This document shows, piece by piece, positions 46,501 to 58,000 of a stretch of DNA of 64,000 bases. The notes below the pieces were generated by a model. It had not been told where the DNA came from. It saw nothing but the letters and a program-made list of their open reading frames with translations, and searched no databases. The stretch covers positions 86,398,907-86,462,906 of the forward strand of contig CM056744.1 of assembly GCA_029851415.1 (NCBI GenBank), given 5' to 3'. Each line of letters begins with the position of its first letter. Position 1 is the stretch's first letter. The stretch comes from Eretmocerus hayati (lineage: Eukaryota > Arthropoda > Insecta > Hymenoptera > Aphelinidae). A program made the position numbers and the translations under genes.

Positions 46501-49171
46501 GAGTTGATTTCCAGGTTATAAGCGGTTTAAGTGGGAAAAAGAGTAAAAAACACAAAAAATTAATTTATCAAAGACTCAATTTTTCAATTGTTTGCAAAGT
46601 TATTTGATATAAAATTTTGAGCTCTTCAAAAAATAGTCCCAAATTCCGATTCTGCGATCTAAGGCCTACTTTTTCTGTTCTTCAAAACCCATCTTTCAGG
46701 TGATTAGAAATCGTCTGTTCCCTGCGTATGCGCAGAGTTTGGACTCCTGAAACCAATTTCATCGGGAGGCCAAGGAAATTTCCTTCAGAATAACCACTTG
46801 GGAGAGTCAATTCCGTGCATTTGAACCGTGGCTACAACGTTTAAAAGATGAACCCTCAGCTCGAGTGCAGTGTGCGCGATCGGGCGCGGATTTCCCTCCA
46901 CTGACTCCAATCCACCTCTTGGCAGATTTCGAGATTCAGTAATCTTCTGGACGCTGTAACTCTGGTTCGAATGCACGCGGAGTTGACTTCGCCAAGAGAT
47001 GATTTTGAAGGAAATTCCCTCGGCTTCTCAATAAAACTAATTCATCTGAGAAGTGACGCGTGCATGCACACATCTATTTTTTCCGTCGATCACATTGTTT
47101 TCCGTGTGTATCAATTAAAATCATACTCATATCATTTCCAAACATTTGTAACGCAAATTTTACATGTAACGACTCTTAGCGTTACGTAACGCACCGGACC
47201 ATTACGTAACGTTCCCTTTCGATACGTAACGCCACCTACCGTTACGTAACGGCGCTTGCCATTACATTACACGAGTAACGCTGCTTATCGTTACCACAAA
47301 CACCACCTATATAAATCCGGGCTGTCCAAGCTTTAGACACAGTCTACTTCCGAATCGCCGTCGCGACGCACACTCCACGACATTTGGCCCAGCTGTGGCC
47401 ACGCTGCTCCTTTACTCCGACGTACTCCTGGTACCGTCAGGAACGTCGTCACCGCGACCTAGTGAACATTCCATAATTGTTTTACGCACTTTGGTTCCTG
47501 TGTCAGAATTGTGTGGAAATATTGTGTGTGAATTCACTCAACCTCAACTTCATCAACCTCATCCACGAACCTCAACATCCTCATCGTCCGAGTTGTGCCG
47601 AACGTGACCAGTGACAAAGAATCCCTAGGGGGCACCACCAACGCCCCGACTCTTCATCAACACTAGCCCCCACCTTTGTCAGAAGTCCAAATTTCTGCAC
47701 ATGTGCAGAAACCAGACGATTTCCAATTACCTGGTGGCCTGGAAACTCGATGCGTGAAAAACAGACGAAAAAGCGAAAAATGTAATCTATTTGTGGAAGA
47801 ACACAAAATTCCACATCGAATACCAATATTTCAAGGATCTGAGGTTTTGGATCATTGAGAAATCTATTTTCTTATTTTTTTCACTCTCTTGTCCGCTAAA
47901 CATCCATAACCTCAAAATCAATTCTACGAGACTGATTTCGATAGGTTTCTCTGATTCTGTCCAAATGCGGCAAATCTCATCTTCGTATCTCTAATCGGAC
48001 TCGAGAAATATGCTTTTTATTGAAGAAAATACCCAAACTTTTTCATTGGAGACAATTTAAAAGGATGAATCAAATTGGGGCCCCATAAGTTGTAACATAC
48101 TCATATTTCGTACCATAGAATCGAATATAAGTGCTGCGGGAACAATCTGAGACATGACCCTTTTCCGTGGGTCTACGCGAGACGACTCATATTTCACTTT
48201 AGTTCACTGATACATTACTGATGGATCGGTGTATATGCAATGACTTGCTGAGAGAAGAGTTCATGAAGTTCAAAGCTGGAAACTCAAACAGTTGGTCTAA
48301 GATACTTACATCGTTCTTGTTGTATCTCAAAATCTCCCTTATAGTGGTTTTTTCAACAAGGATATTCCGTGAATATATTCTATAGTTTATGGTATCTTAC
48401 ATAGTTTTGTTCATGAGGAAAGTTCAGACTGAACACAGTCATGCGAAAATGTTAGATTCGTAGATTTTTAAGGATTGCGTATGCGTTGTAATAAGATTCT
48501 TGTATCGCACTCTCATATCGTGCAATTTGGACGTTCAATCTCCACTTTCTAGAGCAGCATTCTATCATTATTGTTCTACGAATTTTCGCCGAAGTCATGA
48601 AAGAGTATTGAAAATATTCAACTCTTGAAGCTCATGAGAGTTTAATGATGAAAATGAGATCATGATCTGCTCGTTTAAATAATGGTCTAATGGTATTCTT
48701 CTTCTTTTTCCAAAGTCGCCGTAGTCTGCCTTGCGGTTATAGTGGCCGAGGCACAAAAGAAGTGCGACTGTGCGTCCACTGCTTTGTATGCTCCTGTTTG
48801 TGGAACAGATGGGAAAACATATGGTAACTCAGGAAAATTGGCATGCTACAATAGATGCAATGGCAAACGTGAGTAATCTTGTTAAAGACATATGAGGATT
48901 GTTACAACATTCAACAAAAGATGAGTAAACTTCCCCGCTTTTCAACATTGAAATCTTGCGTATCCATTTTACCAAGGGCTCTCGATTCGTGTGATTTGAA
49001 TCAGTTTTGACTTGGACTGATTATGAATTGGTTAGATCGGATTCCAAGTCATCAAATAAGAAATATGACATGATCCTGATTCATGTTGCAATCTCGTCAT
49101 CAACATTCTTACGAATTTCTATCATTCTAGATGTTCGAGTTGCACACAAAGGCAAATGCAAAAGATCATGA
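43508..49171 (+). CDS. Secreted Kazal-type serine protease inhibitor, gene A (3 exons)
   Basis: Exons are 43508-43541, 48716-48868 and 49131-49171, with donors GTAAGT and GTGAGT, acceptors CAAAG and TCTAG, and both introns in phase 1. The product is 75 aa. Residues 1-24 form a signal peptide (MAKIHRLLFL start, VAEA end), so the mature peptide of about 51 aa should be secreted. A single Kazal domain follows, with Cys at 28, 30, 40, 55, 59 and 72 and the signature PVCGTDGKTYGN. Kazal domains block serine proteases by a substrate-like loop before the third Cys. Spacing C-x1-C-x9-C-x14-C-x3-C-x12-C is unusual: classical domains have ten residues between Cys 3 and Cys 4. By alignment from Cys 3 the P1 residue would be Ala (elastase-like), but the longer loop makes this uncertain. 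ATTAAA at 49318 is a likely poly(A) signal. The 5.2-kb intron 1 is full of transposons. Its paralogue is gene B. Confidence 0.9.
43776..44850. repeat. Foldback element in intron 1 of gene A
   Basis: Left arm about 43776-43945 (ATCGATTTCGGGATAAG, CGATCGAGACAGTTCAAACG, AAGATACCTCCCCGG, CACAGAATCGTGTTG) is mirrored at about 44695-44850. Between the arms are imperfect direct repeats (TATCCTGGTGGCATTGTACG versus GATCCTGTTGGCAATGTACG). Near 44530-44660 there are several TTTACGC hairpins (TGCGTAAAGCAGTGCTTTACGCA). Diverged and non-coding. Confidence 0.65.
46059..46113 (-). mobile_element. Tiny 5'-truncated LINE/SINE 3' tail with target duplication
   Basis: On the reverse strand it reads GCCGGCCACATCCCAGCAG, then TAGGCCGGGATAGGC and a poly(A) run of about 14. 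It is flanked on both sides by CCTAATTTACGTT (46046-46058 and 46114-46126), a 13-bp target-site duplication. A poly(A) tail plus duplication is the mark of LINE-driven retroposition. Only about 40 bp of the source 3' end was copied. Confidence 0.8.
46238..48174. mobile_element. Diverged foldback in intron 1 of gene A, interrupted by an LTR
   Basis: The left arm (from AGACCTACGAAGAAAGGTCA) and right arm (ending GACCCTTTTCCGTGGGTCTA) are imperfect inverted repeats with shared blocks such as TTCGATTCTATGG, TTTCCTTC and GTCAATTCCGTGCAT / ATGCACGCGGAGTTGAC. The same family occurs, better preserved, at 56322-57602 in intron 1 of gene B. A solo LTR splits the right arm. Confidence 0.65.
47054..47681 (+). 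mobile_element. Solo LTR with periodic TTACGTAA promoter repeats
   Basis: It begins TGACGCGTGC and ends CACCTTTGTCA, giving TGAC/GTCA inverted tips. It is flanked by GAAG on both sides (47050-47053, 47682-47685), a 4-bp target duplication as in Ty3-type elements. The related foldback in gene B lacks this block between the corresponding TCAGCAGG and AAATTTCTG words, confirming the insertion. Its upstream part holds 10-mers around TACGTAAC starting at 47181, 47201, 47221 and 47241, with a weaker fifth at 47261. CTATATAAAT follows at 47308 as a TATA box. No internal retrotransposon coding region remains. Orientation is inferred from the TATA box. Confidence 0.75.
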
Positions 49172-49577
49172 TATGTACACAGGAACTGACTTTTTATTGG
49201 TAAAAGTGACTCCAAATTCAATGATCACATATATGATCAGACAGTCATTGAAGCCAGCTCATCAAGGATTGAAGATTTATGTTTCAGAATGAGTATGTAT
49301 TCCGGTGCTTGATTCTGATTAAAACAATATCTGAGTTACTACGGCCTCTTGTAAGTGTTGTTCTTTCGTCACCCAATTCCATCGAATTTCTTATTCCTCA
49401 TAGTCCGAGGTTCAGCACCGTACAAAATTTAGGTTTATAACTAGAACACAACAATCCATATTTCTAAGAGTATCACACGGTATACAAGTGCACGAAGGAC
49501 ACTTCAATTTCTTGAAGTAAATCTCACGTTAATATTACGTGGCTGGATCAAGTCGTAAGAGTGACATATTCCAAGGG
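49172..49577 (+). other. 3' flank of Kazal gene A
   Basis: Contains the ATTAAA poly(A) signal candidate at 49318-49323, 147 nt after the stop codon, matching the 150-nt spacing in gene B. Otherwise AT-rich spacer. Confidence 0.5.
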
Positions 49578-50600
49578 TACCGTCCACCAGGGTAACTTTG
49601 GGACACGGGGGGTAACTTTGGAACAACCCATGAAAGAGTGATAATCACGCACAGTTGGCTAGGCAGATGATCCTGAGGCCTTAATACCGGTTCCCTCCAC
49701 TTAGGGCACACATAAACAATGTTTTGCACCGGCGCGAGGGCCTCTATCAGCTATTAATCCGTTTATAATCTGAGTTCTTCAGAAGTGCGTTTTCAACCCA
49801 ACAAACAGTCTGTCGGAAAAAGCGGTGTGGTTCCGACTTTAGCAAGTCGAATCCCAGGTAGCTGAGCTAGATTTCACTTGTCTGTACACATATTTAGACG
49901 GATCCATTGTTACATTGGAGTATCCTTAGCAAGTTTCAAATTTGTAAAGTAAAAACTGACAAGTATGTATTTTTTCTCAGAAAGAACTCTGGAACACTTG
50001 TTCATGTGCTCTCAATTATCTCCCAATTTCTATATCATCATCAAAGCCTACTCACTTGAGTAGCCGTTGATGAGAGTTTCAAAATGAGCCAAAAGAACGT
50101 CTCATTTCGACCCACGGAAGCCGAGTTATGGCAGTTTTTTTCAGAAACTGAATGTGGAGGTATTTTCCTCCTCGAGAGTTAGCCGTGGTGCAGGCAGTAA
50201 GGTATGCTGAAGGTATCTATGCTCGATTATAAAAGTTAAATTCAACAAAACGGACTTTTACAATAGATCAATGGAAGGCTAAGACACTCAGTTTTCGATA
50301 ACTGATGATGAAAATTGATTGCGTGACCTAGTTCATGAACTAATTGACGAATAATAAATGATAACAATTTATGTTCCAAAGTTACCCCAGTCCGTGTCTA
50401 ACTTCGGAACACGACTTTCAGCGCTGATAGCTCCAACCAAAGATGTCCAAATGGACCTTATAAACACCGGAATCGGAACCGAAATTGTAAGCTTTCATTT
50501 GACTACAGATACAATGCGCTTCTGAAGAAAGAAGTACAAGTTTCGCGAGGTTTGAGTAAAAAATGCAATTTTTGTTCCAAAGTTACCCCGGTTGACGGTA
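49578..50600. mobile_element. TA-flanked MITE with GGTAACTTTGG ends
   Basis: The left end TA-CCGTCCACCAGGGTAACTTT and the right end AAAGTTACCCCGGTTGACGG-TA are inverted repeats of about 23 bp with TA duplications, so Tc1/mariner-like. The word GTTCCAAAGTTACCCC also occurs internally at about 50372. No transposase frame over its 1.02 kb. Non-autonomous. Confidence 0.8.
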
Positions 50601-51619
50601 TGCGGTAGTCGTGGGAGTTGAATTTTGTTTGCAACTCACTAGAATTCTCATTAGATTCGGTCTAAATGGTGAGCTCTCGTACTTTTGTCACTGCCTAACT
50701 TGTATGCAAAAACTTGTCATCATATCTGAAATACAGGAAGAATTCGATTAAGGTTAGGAAGGAAAATGTGTCTGTAATACAGAGAAATGGTGCGATTATT
50801 CCAATTCTTCTTGGATCGGTACTCTTGTAATTTTGGCTATGAATGAGGTGTCGAGTACAAGTTGGACGATAGCAAAAACTTGACCTCTCGTTTTGAACTT
50901 TGTATCATCAAAATTTCTACGCAAGATGTGGATGAAATTCACTGGCTGGAGTGCACTGCAAGAACTAATCGAAGGTCCTAATTCGTGGAATGAGATCTAC
51001 ATATAGAAAAATTCTCAAACATAAATTCTCTCTCTCTCTCTTTCGGAAAAATATCAAGATTCTCTGAAGAACAATCATTCCTCGATGATTTTCTAAGCCA
51101 TTCACTGCAGAATAGCTCCCGGACTCGAAAATTACATCCCCATGCTTAGAACATACTACTAGTGTCAAAATGGTGAAAATCATCAAAATCAGAAAGTCGA
51201 AAATTTTTCGATACTTATTTTTTTTTTCTCGGAAATAAACTTTTTCTGGAGGATGCTAATGTCATTGTTATGTGCTCATATCATTGTTGAATGTTTAGGA
51301 ACTTTCCTGAATTTTTCAAATTTTTCCGCCGGTCCCTCCGAAAGTTATCACAATATATTGGAAATCGCGTCTGTCCAGTATATACTGGACATGCGCAGCC
51401 AGCGGGTTAACTCAAAGATGGACCATTCTAGCACCTCGACGTTATTAAAAATCGGTGCAGTATTCTGCGTGAATGTGTCATCCTTGACATTTACGTCTGA
51501 CGAGATTGTATTCAATTAAATTATTCAGTTGCCGAGTACTCTCTCATGAACATGACTAGACCTTATAATAATCCACAAAAAACGAGAAGGATAGATTCTC
51601 TGACTAATATCAACCGATT
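50601..51619. other. Non-coding with (CT)n tract
   Basis: A CT dinucleotide run lies near 51027-51043. An 88-aa + frame (51253-51519) is unrecognised. Nothing else. Confidence 0.4.
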
Positions 51620-53285
51620 ATGAAAATACGCTGCTAAAAGTGATTAGCAGAATGCTTTCTCACGGCGTTATATGATGATAATTTTAACGAAAAAGAAAGT
51701 ACCCAATATTTTGAGTTTTTCTTTTGAGGAAGCATTCCAGAGAGATTTGGGTCATCTAAAAGAAGGTTTTTCCAACAATATCTATTGTTCGATTGAGAGA
51801 AAATTTTGATATAGTCGGTTTAAAGATGATTAAACTGGAGTCCTTTGTGAAAATTCCCTTCCCCCGAAAGAATCTTCATTTGAATAATGTTTTACGGATT
51901 TTATGAAAATTTCGTATCAGCCAATCGATTCAGAATGGCGCATACGTAAGTCTTTAAGTCATTAGAATTGAGATAAATGAGTCGTAAAGGATGATACGAG
52001 GGAAAAATTAATATTAAGTCTAATTTTCGACCATTTTTTGAGTTATTTGTTTGAGGAAGCTTCTCATAGAGATTCGGGCCATCTAGACTGAGGTTTTTCT
52101 TAACAATATCCATCGTTTGGTTGAGACGAAATTACGATGCAGTGGGTTTGAAAAGGGTTAAAATGAAATTTTTGGTAAAAATTTTGATTTTTTCGGAAAT
52201 TTGAGATTTGTGAAGACTCAATTGAATTTCGGTATTGACCAATCGATAGATGATGCAGAAAAAACCATAGTTTAGGTCATTGAAATTGAGATAAATGAGT
52301 CATAGAAAAAAGGTACGAGGAAAAAATGAGTATTAAGAAAAATTTCCCATTATTTTTTCAGTTATTCTTTAGAGGTAGCTTTTTAGAGAGATTTGGGCCT
52401 TCTAGTCTGAGGTTTTTTCAACAATATCCATCGTTCGGCTGAGACGGAATTACGATGCAGTGGGTTTGAAAAGGGTTAAAAAGAAATTTTTGGTGAAAAT
52501 TTTGATTTTTTCGGAAATTTGAGATTTGTGAAGACTCAATTCAATTTCGGTATTAACCAATCGATAGATAATGCAGAAAAAACCATAGTTTAGGTCAATG
52601 AAATTGAGATAAATGATTCATAAAAGAAGGTACCAGGAAAAAATGAATATTAAGAAAAATTTCCCATTATTTTTTCAGTTATTCTTCAGAGGAAGCTTTT
52701 TAGAGAGATTTGAGCCTTCTAGTCTGAGGTTTTTTAAACAATATCCATCGTTTGGTTGAGACGGTTCGATGCAGTGGGTTTAAAAAGGGTCAAAATGAAA
52801 TTTTTGGTGGAAATTTTGATTTTTTCGAAAATTCGAGATTTGACAAGATTTTATAAAATTTGGGTATTAACCAATCGATAGATCTTGCAGAAAAAACCAT
52901 AGTTTAGGTGACTCAATTCGTAGTGATACCGTGTGAGAAAAAGATATTCATGTATTAAGAGTCGAAATTTGAGCTGTTTTGCTCTAAAAACCCCAAAAAG
53001 TTGATAAGGTAACCAGTAAAAGAGAAAGCGTGTCCGGCATAAAACAAGAAACGCACACACACGAACACGGACAACGAGGTGCAAAGATGGGTTTCTGGCT
53101 GATGTGGAAGACCATTAGGAGGAAAAGTGTTACCTACAATTGATAGATTTTGGCGAGAGGAAGGGAATGGTCTAAGCCTTTTTTAGATAAACGGAATTTT
53201 GTTGAAGAAAATATTGGATTTAAGAGAAAATTTGATCAAAATAATTCTCTTTAGAGAAAGCAAATAGAGAAAGCAAAATAGAAGT
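51620..53285. repeat. Dispersed repeat family, copy 2, with internal tandem units
   Basis: The same ends as 28500-29965 (ATACGCTGCTAAAAGTGATT at the left; TCTCTTTAGAGAAAGC at the right). The middle has about four tandem units of roughly 320-345 bp (about 51770, 52090, 52410 and 52735 onward), each with AACAATATCCATCGTTTGG, CCAATCGATAGAT, AAAACCATAGTTTAGGT and TTAGAGAGATTTGGGCC-like words. Copy 1 has fewer units. Non-coding. Confidence 0.7.
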
Positions 53286-54714
53286 GGAAAGACAACCTCG
53301 GATTCTTATTCTGGCTTGGACCAACTTAATACATTAATTCGAGTCAAGATATTGAGTTTGTCCAAGTCCATGACTAAGGGTTCTAATACGAGAGTTTTAT
53401 AGGAAGTACCATGAAGTTCTTGGGGAGTTTCCTGAAAATCGCGAAATTACCAGCTCTATTAGTTCACAGGAAGCTTTCAGACACTCCCGGATATTGTTAG
53501 CAATATTTTCTAGGGATCTCCCAAGAAGCTCCCGAATAGTTTCTGCTGGAGCTCCTACAGATGGCTATCACGTAGCTTTTCCAGATACGATTGTGTACAT
53601 ATTTTAGCTGCTCCAGCCAGCACCCATCATCGGGCCAATAATAACCATCAGAACGAGGTTTGAAAATCATGAACAGTCTATCATTTATTACGATTCAAAA
53701 ATTTAAAGTCTCGTCGATCTTGAAGGACGGTGGGGAATCAAATAAAGGCTATCATCTATTTACGAGAATAAAGTTGACGTTTAATACGAATTTCACAGTA
53801 GGATCAGACTACACCTGAGCCATGAATGATAACTTTCGTTGCCAATTTTCTTTTTAATCAGAAATATGACATCATTATATCGAACAGTGTCTTTCACACA
53901 ATAACAAATAAGGAATCGTAATTTTCTATCAAAATTTTCACTTAATAATATGTATTTACTTTCAGGTGGATGGAACTGATATTCACAGCTAATGGATGAT
54001 TCTACGCTGTCATCTGCCTTTTGCTGATAACAGCATGGAGGACGAAAACGGCAGCGAACTAAATACTTGTGAATCTACAGTTAAGGACAAAGTTATCTAG
54101 CAACGGTCACGAGGAATGAGTGTATGGTCGAACCAATTCTCACTCTCCAAATTCCCTCAGCTATAAGATAGAGTTGACTTCAAGCATATTGTGATGAAAG
54201 ACTTGTAGCTAGACTTCAAATTTAATAGCCGTTACATTATCTGACAGTCCTTAATTTATTTTTGGATATTCTCCATTTAAATGCATCCATGTAATGAGGA
54301 TTATCTATGTAATCTTCTCAGTAATGATGATAGCAATCATAAACTCTCGTTGTCGAATTCTAAAGTAATCATGTAGAAAAGCCTTCAAGGGTTAATTGGC
54401 AACTAGTGCCATATCGAAGATTTTGGGAAGTTATGGGAGAATCTAGGAAAAAATTCCAGAAAGCATCTCCAAAAAGTTCGTGGGGATATTCTCCGATCAC
54501 CCAGGGTATTAAGTAGTTAATTCTGTGGTATCGAACTGTACTGAAAATATGCCACTTCCCTAGAAATTCCCCGGGAACCATATGAAAGCTTTGCGAGAGT
54601 TTTCTGAGGTACACCTAGATAATTCTTAGGCAGCTATGTTATCGCCCGAGCTCTGATCAGGCCCAGCCTTCTAACTGGCAATGAACAGGTGACAATTGTC
54701 ACAAAAAAAGTAGC
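53286..54714. other. Non-coding; half-copy of a hairpin repeat
   Basis: GTCTCGTCGATCTTGAAGGA at about 53712 matches one arm of the 62191-62272 hairpin. Otherwise there are short unrecognised frames. Confidence 0.4.
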
Positions 54715-55050
54715 CATGTGAAGTCAAAGCTCTGAGTAATAATGGAATCCCGTTGCAAAGTTGAGGAAAAAATTTTTTATCTGGAGTGTGTGAAAAATTG
54801 TCTAGCTCTCGTAATCTTTAGTAAATGACGTTTCGAAAATGGTAATTAAATGTTTTCCTTGTAGCATTCCCATTGTTCATATATTTGTTGGAGAATCTTA
54901 ATCAGTAGATTCTTACGATGAATAAGACGGCTCTCTTACTTAAATTTAACATCGTTGTGAATTAACTCTAAGTTTGCAAGAGTCGTCTCGCAGTAAAAGA
55001 CTGCGCCTCGTCGTTTTGAGTAATAGGAATTGAACGAGCATTAATCTACA
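54715..55050 (+). promoter_or_regulatory. Promoter region of Kazal gene B, duplicated from gene A
   Basis: Collinear similarity with 43180-43507: GTCAAAGCTCTGAGTAATAA, GGAAAAAATTTTTTATCTGG, GTAGCATTCC, CTCTCTTA and GTTTGCAA words occur in the same order. The TATA position reads TTACTTAAAT, weaker than in gene A. Confidence 0.6.
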
Positions 55051-58000
55051 ATGGCAAAAATTCAAAGTTTATTGTTCCTAGCTAGTGAGTTCATTATTAG
55101 AAAATTTGTCCCCTTGAGTGCTTAAACCAAATTCGTTCATGAAACCTAATTCTCGATCGTTTTACATCTTCCAATTTCCCTTCCTGTGTATATTGTGAAA
55201 GAACGGCACACACTTATGAATCTCGTGTACTCTTTTTTTGTGGTTGATGTATTATATCCAGACAATATCTCAACTCTCCGCAAATTCCAGGGACTAAATT
55301 CTTGATAGGATCAGTTCAATACTCCGACTGAATTGGAACAATCAGCTGATCTTATAAACCCTTAGAACTCGATGTATCTCAACAATGATGAGTGAATTCA
55401 AATCTTGTATTGTGACAAAATTATGGGGAATTCCAAACTATGAGAGTATTCTCAGATTCTGAAGATTTTTGATAGATCCTTATTGTATGAAATTAATTGA
55501 CAAAGCATTGAGTTTGTAATTGTGTAAAATGGTTTGAGTCTTCGACGAGTTAGCAAAATGAAAGCCTCTGAGTTTTTGTAATCCCCATGCCTGATGAATT
55601 AATTCTGAGAGAATCTGATAGATTTCGATGCAAATTCTCCATCTACAACTGTTTTGTCTGTCTTCCGAAGGGAAATAGACTCAAGAGTACAAACGCAATT
55701 AGTGCTTCATAGCCGATAGATTATCTGCCAGTCTCGTGCTTGTAACAAGTAGGAGAGTTCCTTTCTACACTCAATTGAGAAGAATCCACTCATGAAGATG
55801 AGGAAAAAGGAGATATGCAGCCTAAAATTAGAAGAAAACAACAATTGAGCAATTCTATCCCTCACGAAAATAGTCCCGGGCTGTACAACCGGTCGCATAC
55901 CCGGAGAGAATCCCGTGTAGGTTACCACGCGGGAGATGGGACTAGACAAAGTTCCTGTGAGATATTCCCGGGTATATTTCACGCGCTCATTCGTGCGCTA
56001 AACGGTGACGATTGAAAAAAATTCAGAAACAAGTAAGAGAGCAGGCGTCGCTTTGTTGAGGTCAAAGTAGTAGACTTGGTCATGACCTCAAGGCAGCAGC
56101 TGCTGCGCCTGATCTTTTATCTGTTTCTGCATTTTACGTTGTTTATAGATGATTTTATTTCTCAAAATAGTATTTACAAGATCAATTTTCACCGGTTGAC
56201 GGACAAATAAACGCGGAGGATACCCGAGGTTATCCCACAGAGACTTTGCCTGTCCATGTCAATTTCCCGCGAAGAAACCCACACAGAATTCCCTACGGGG
56301 AGCATAACCAGTGACTTTTCCCATAAGAGTAATTCCGCGCGAAAGCGGACCGCGAATTGCAAACATGTTTCAAACTCTTAAACGATTCTATGGTCCAAAA
56401 AATAAACTTTCCACTCCCTGTGGGGTCGAAAAATTTTTTTTCATCCCCCTGCGGAATATTTTTTTGACAGTATTCTTATGAGGAGATATCAATCTTTTTT
56501 TCAGTGAAATGGGTGTAGTTCTGATTTGACGCAAGATACGACCGCGCGAAGGGTGGCATTTGAAAGGTCTTAAAAAAATCTATCGAAATAAGCCTCGAAA
56601 ATTTTTTTTTGGAATTATACGGACGCCCCTTATGAGCAAAAAGGTAAAAAACAGAAAAAATATCGATCCCTCAAGAACAAAATTTTTTAAAAATCTGGAA
56701 TTCAATATTTCGATGTAAAATTGCGTATTCCTCCAGAAAAAAGTTGTCCCGATCTGTGTTTTTGGGCTCTAAATATTGTCAGCCTTTTCAGTAGAAAAAT
56801 GAATTTTTCTGCGCATGCGCAGCAATTCAGACTGCTGAAACCATTCTTATAGAAAAGCCGAGGAAATTTCCTTGAAAATGATTACCTGGCGAAGTCAATT
56901 CGATGTACTAGGCACAGAGTTAGAAGGTCTAAAAAATGATGACACTTCTACTTGAGTATGTGATGTGAGTATGGGCCAAGTGCATGAAATTGACTTTGCC
57001 AAGTAGTTATTTCAAAGAAAATTTCCTTGGCTTTTCAATGAAATTGGTTTCAGCAGGATAAATTTCTGTACATGCGCAAAATGAGTCATTTTTCGACCGA
57101 ACAGGCTGAGAATAATGATAAAATGTAAAAAAAATGGCGTAGAACCCAAAAACACAGATCAGGACCACATTTTTCCAAAAAAACACATAATTTTACATCG
57201 AAATATGGATTTTCAGATTTTTAAAGAATTGGGTTTTTAAGGAATTGAATTTTCTCTGTTTTTCACATTTTTGCTCATAGAGGACGTCCATAGCCTCAAA
57301 AAATTTTTTTCGGTACATATTTCGACAGATTTTCGAAAGATCTTTCGATAGCCACTATTTGCGCGCGTGGTCGTGTCTTACCTCAAGTCGGAGCTACACC
57401 CATTTTACTGAAGTTGGTATTTTCTCCTCAAAACACTATCACAAAGATACTCCCCACGGAAATAAAAAAATTGTTTTTGGACCCCATAGATAGTGAAGAA
57501 TCCATTTTTTGGACCATAGAATCGATTAAGAATATTGGAAAAACAATCCGAGATATGTCTGCAATTTGTTGTCCGCTTTCGCACGGAACTACTCATAAAG
57601 GATGATACATCATAGTTTTCATATTTTATATATCGTCATTTCCAAGTCCCTATGATACTGTGAGGATAGGCTAAGTAGTTCTGGATATTGAGCCTAGATA
57701 CTATTGAACATTCTAGCCTCATTCCGAGCAAATAAAAACGTTGAATTAGTCAATTCTTATCAATGGCTCACGTTTTGTCAGTATTTTGTGGAGGAATTCC
57801 TTCCATAGCATGCATTATAATTATTCGACCTTCTTATGATACGATCTCCATAATCTGGTGCCTAATATTTTCGTTTTTTTCCTTATTGTTACACAATATT
57901 TTTTTTTGAATGATTAGGAATATGTCTCCCTTCCTTTGAATGTGGTGTATAATCCCAAAAATACAGCGACTGGTCTATCTTATTTCTTACTAATGAAATT

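Noticed and set aside
46950..46980. GGTTCGAATGC as a tRNA T-loop
   Set aside because: No acceptor stem, D-arm or anticodon arm at the proper distance on either strand. I found no tRNA or rRNA gene in the window.
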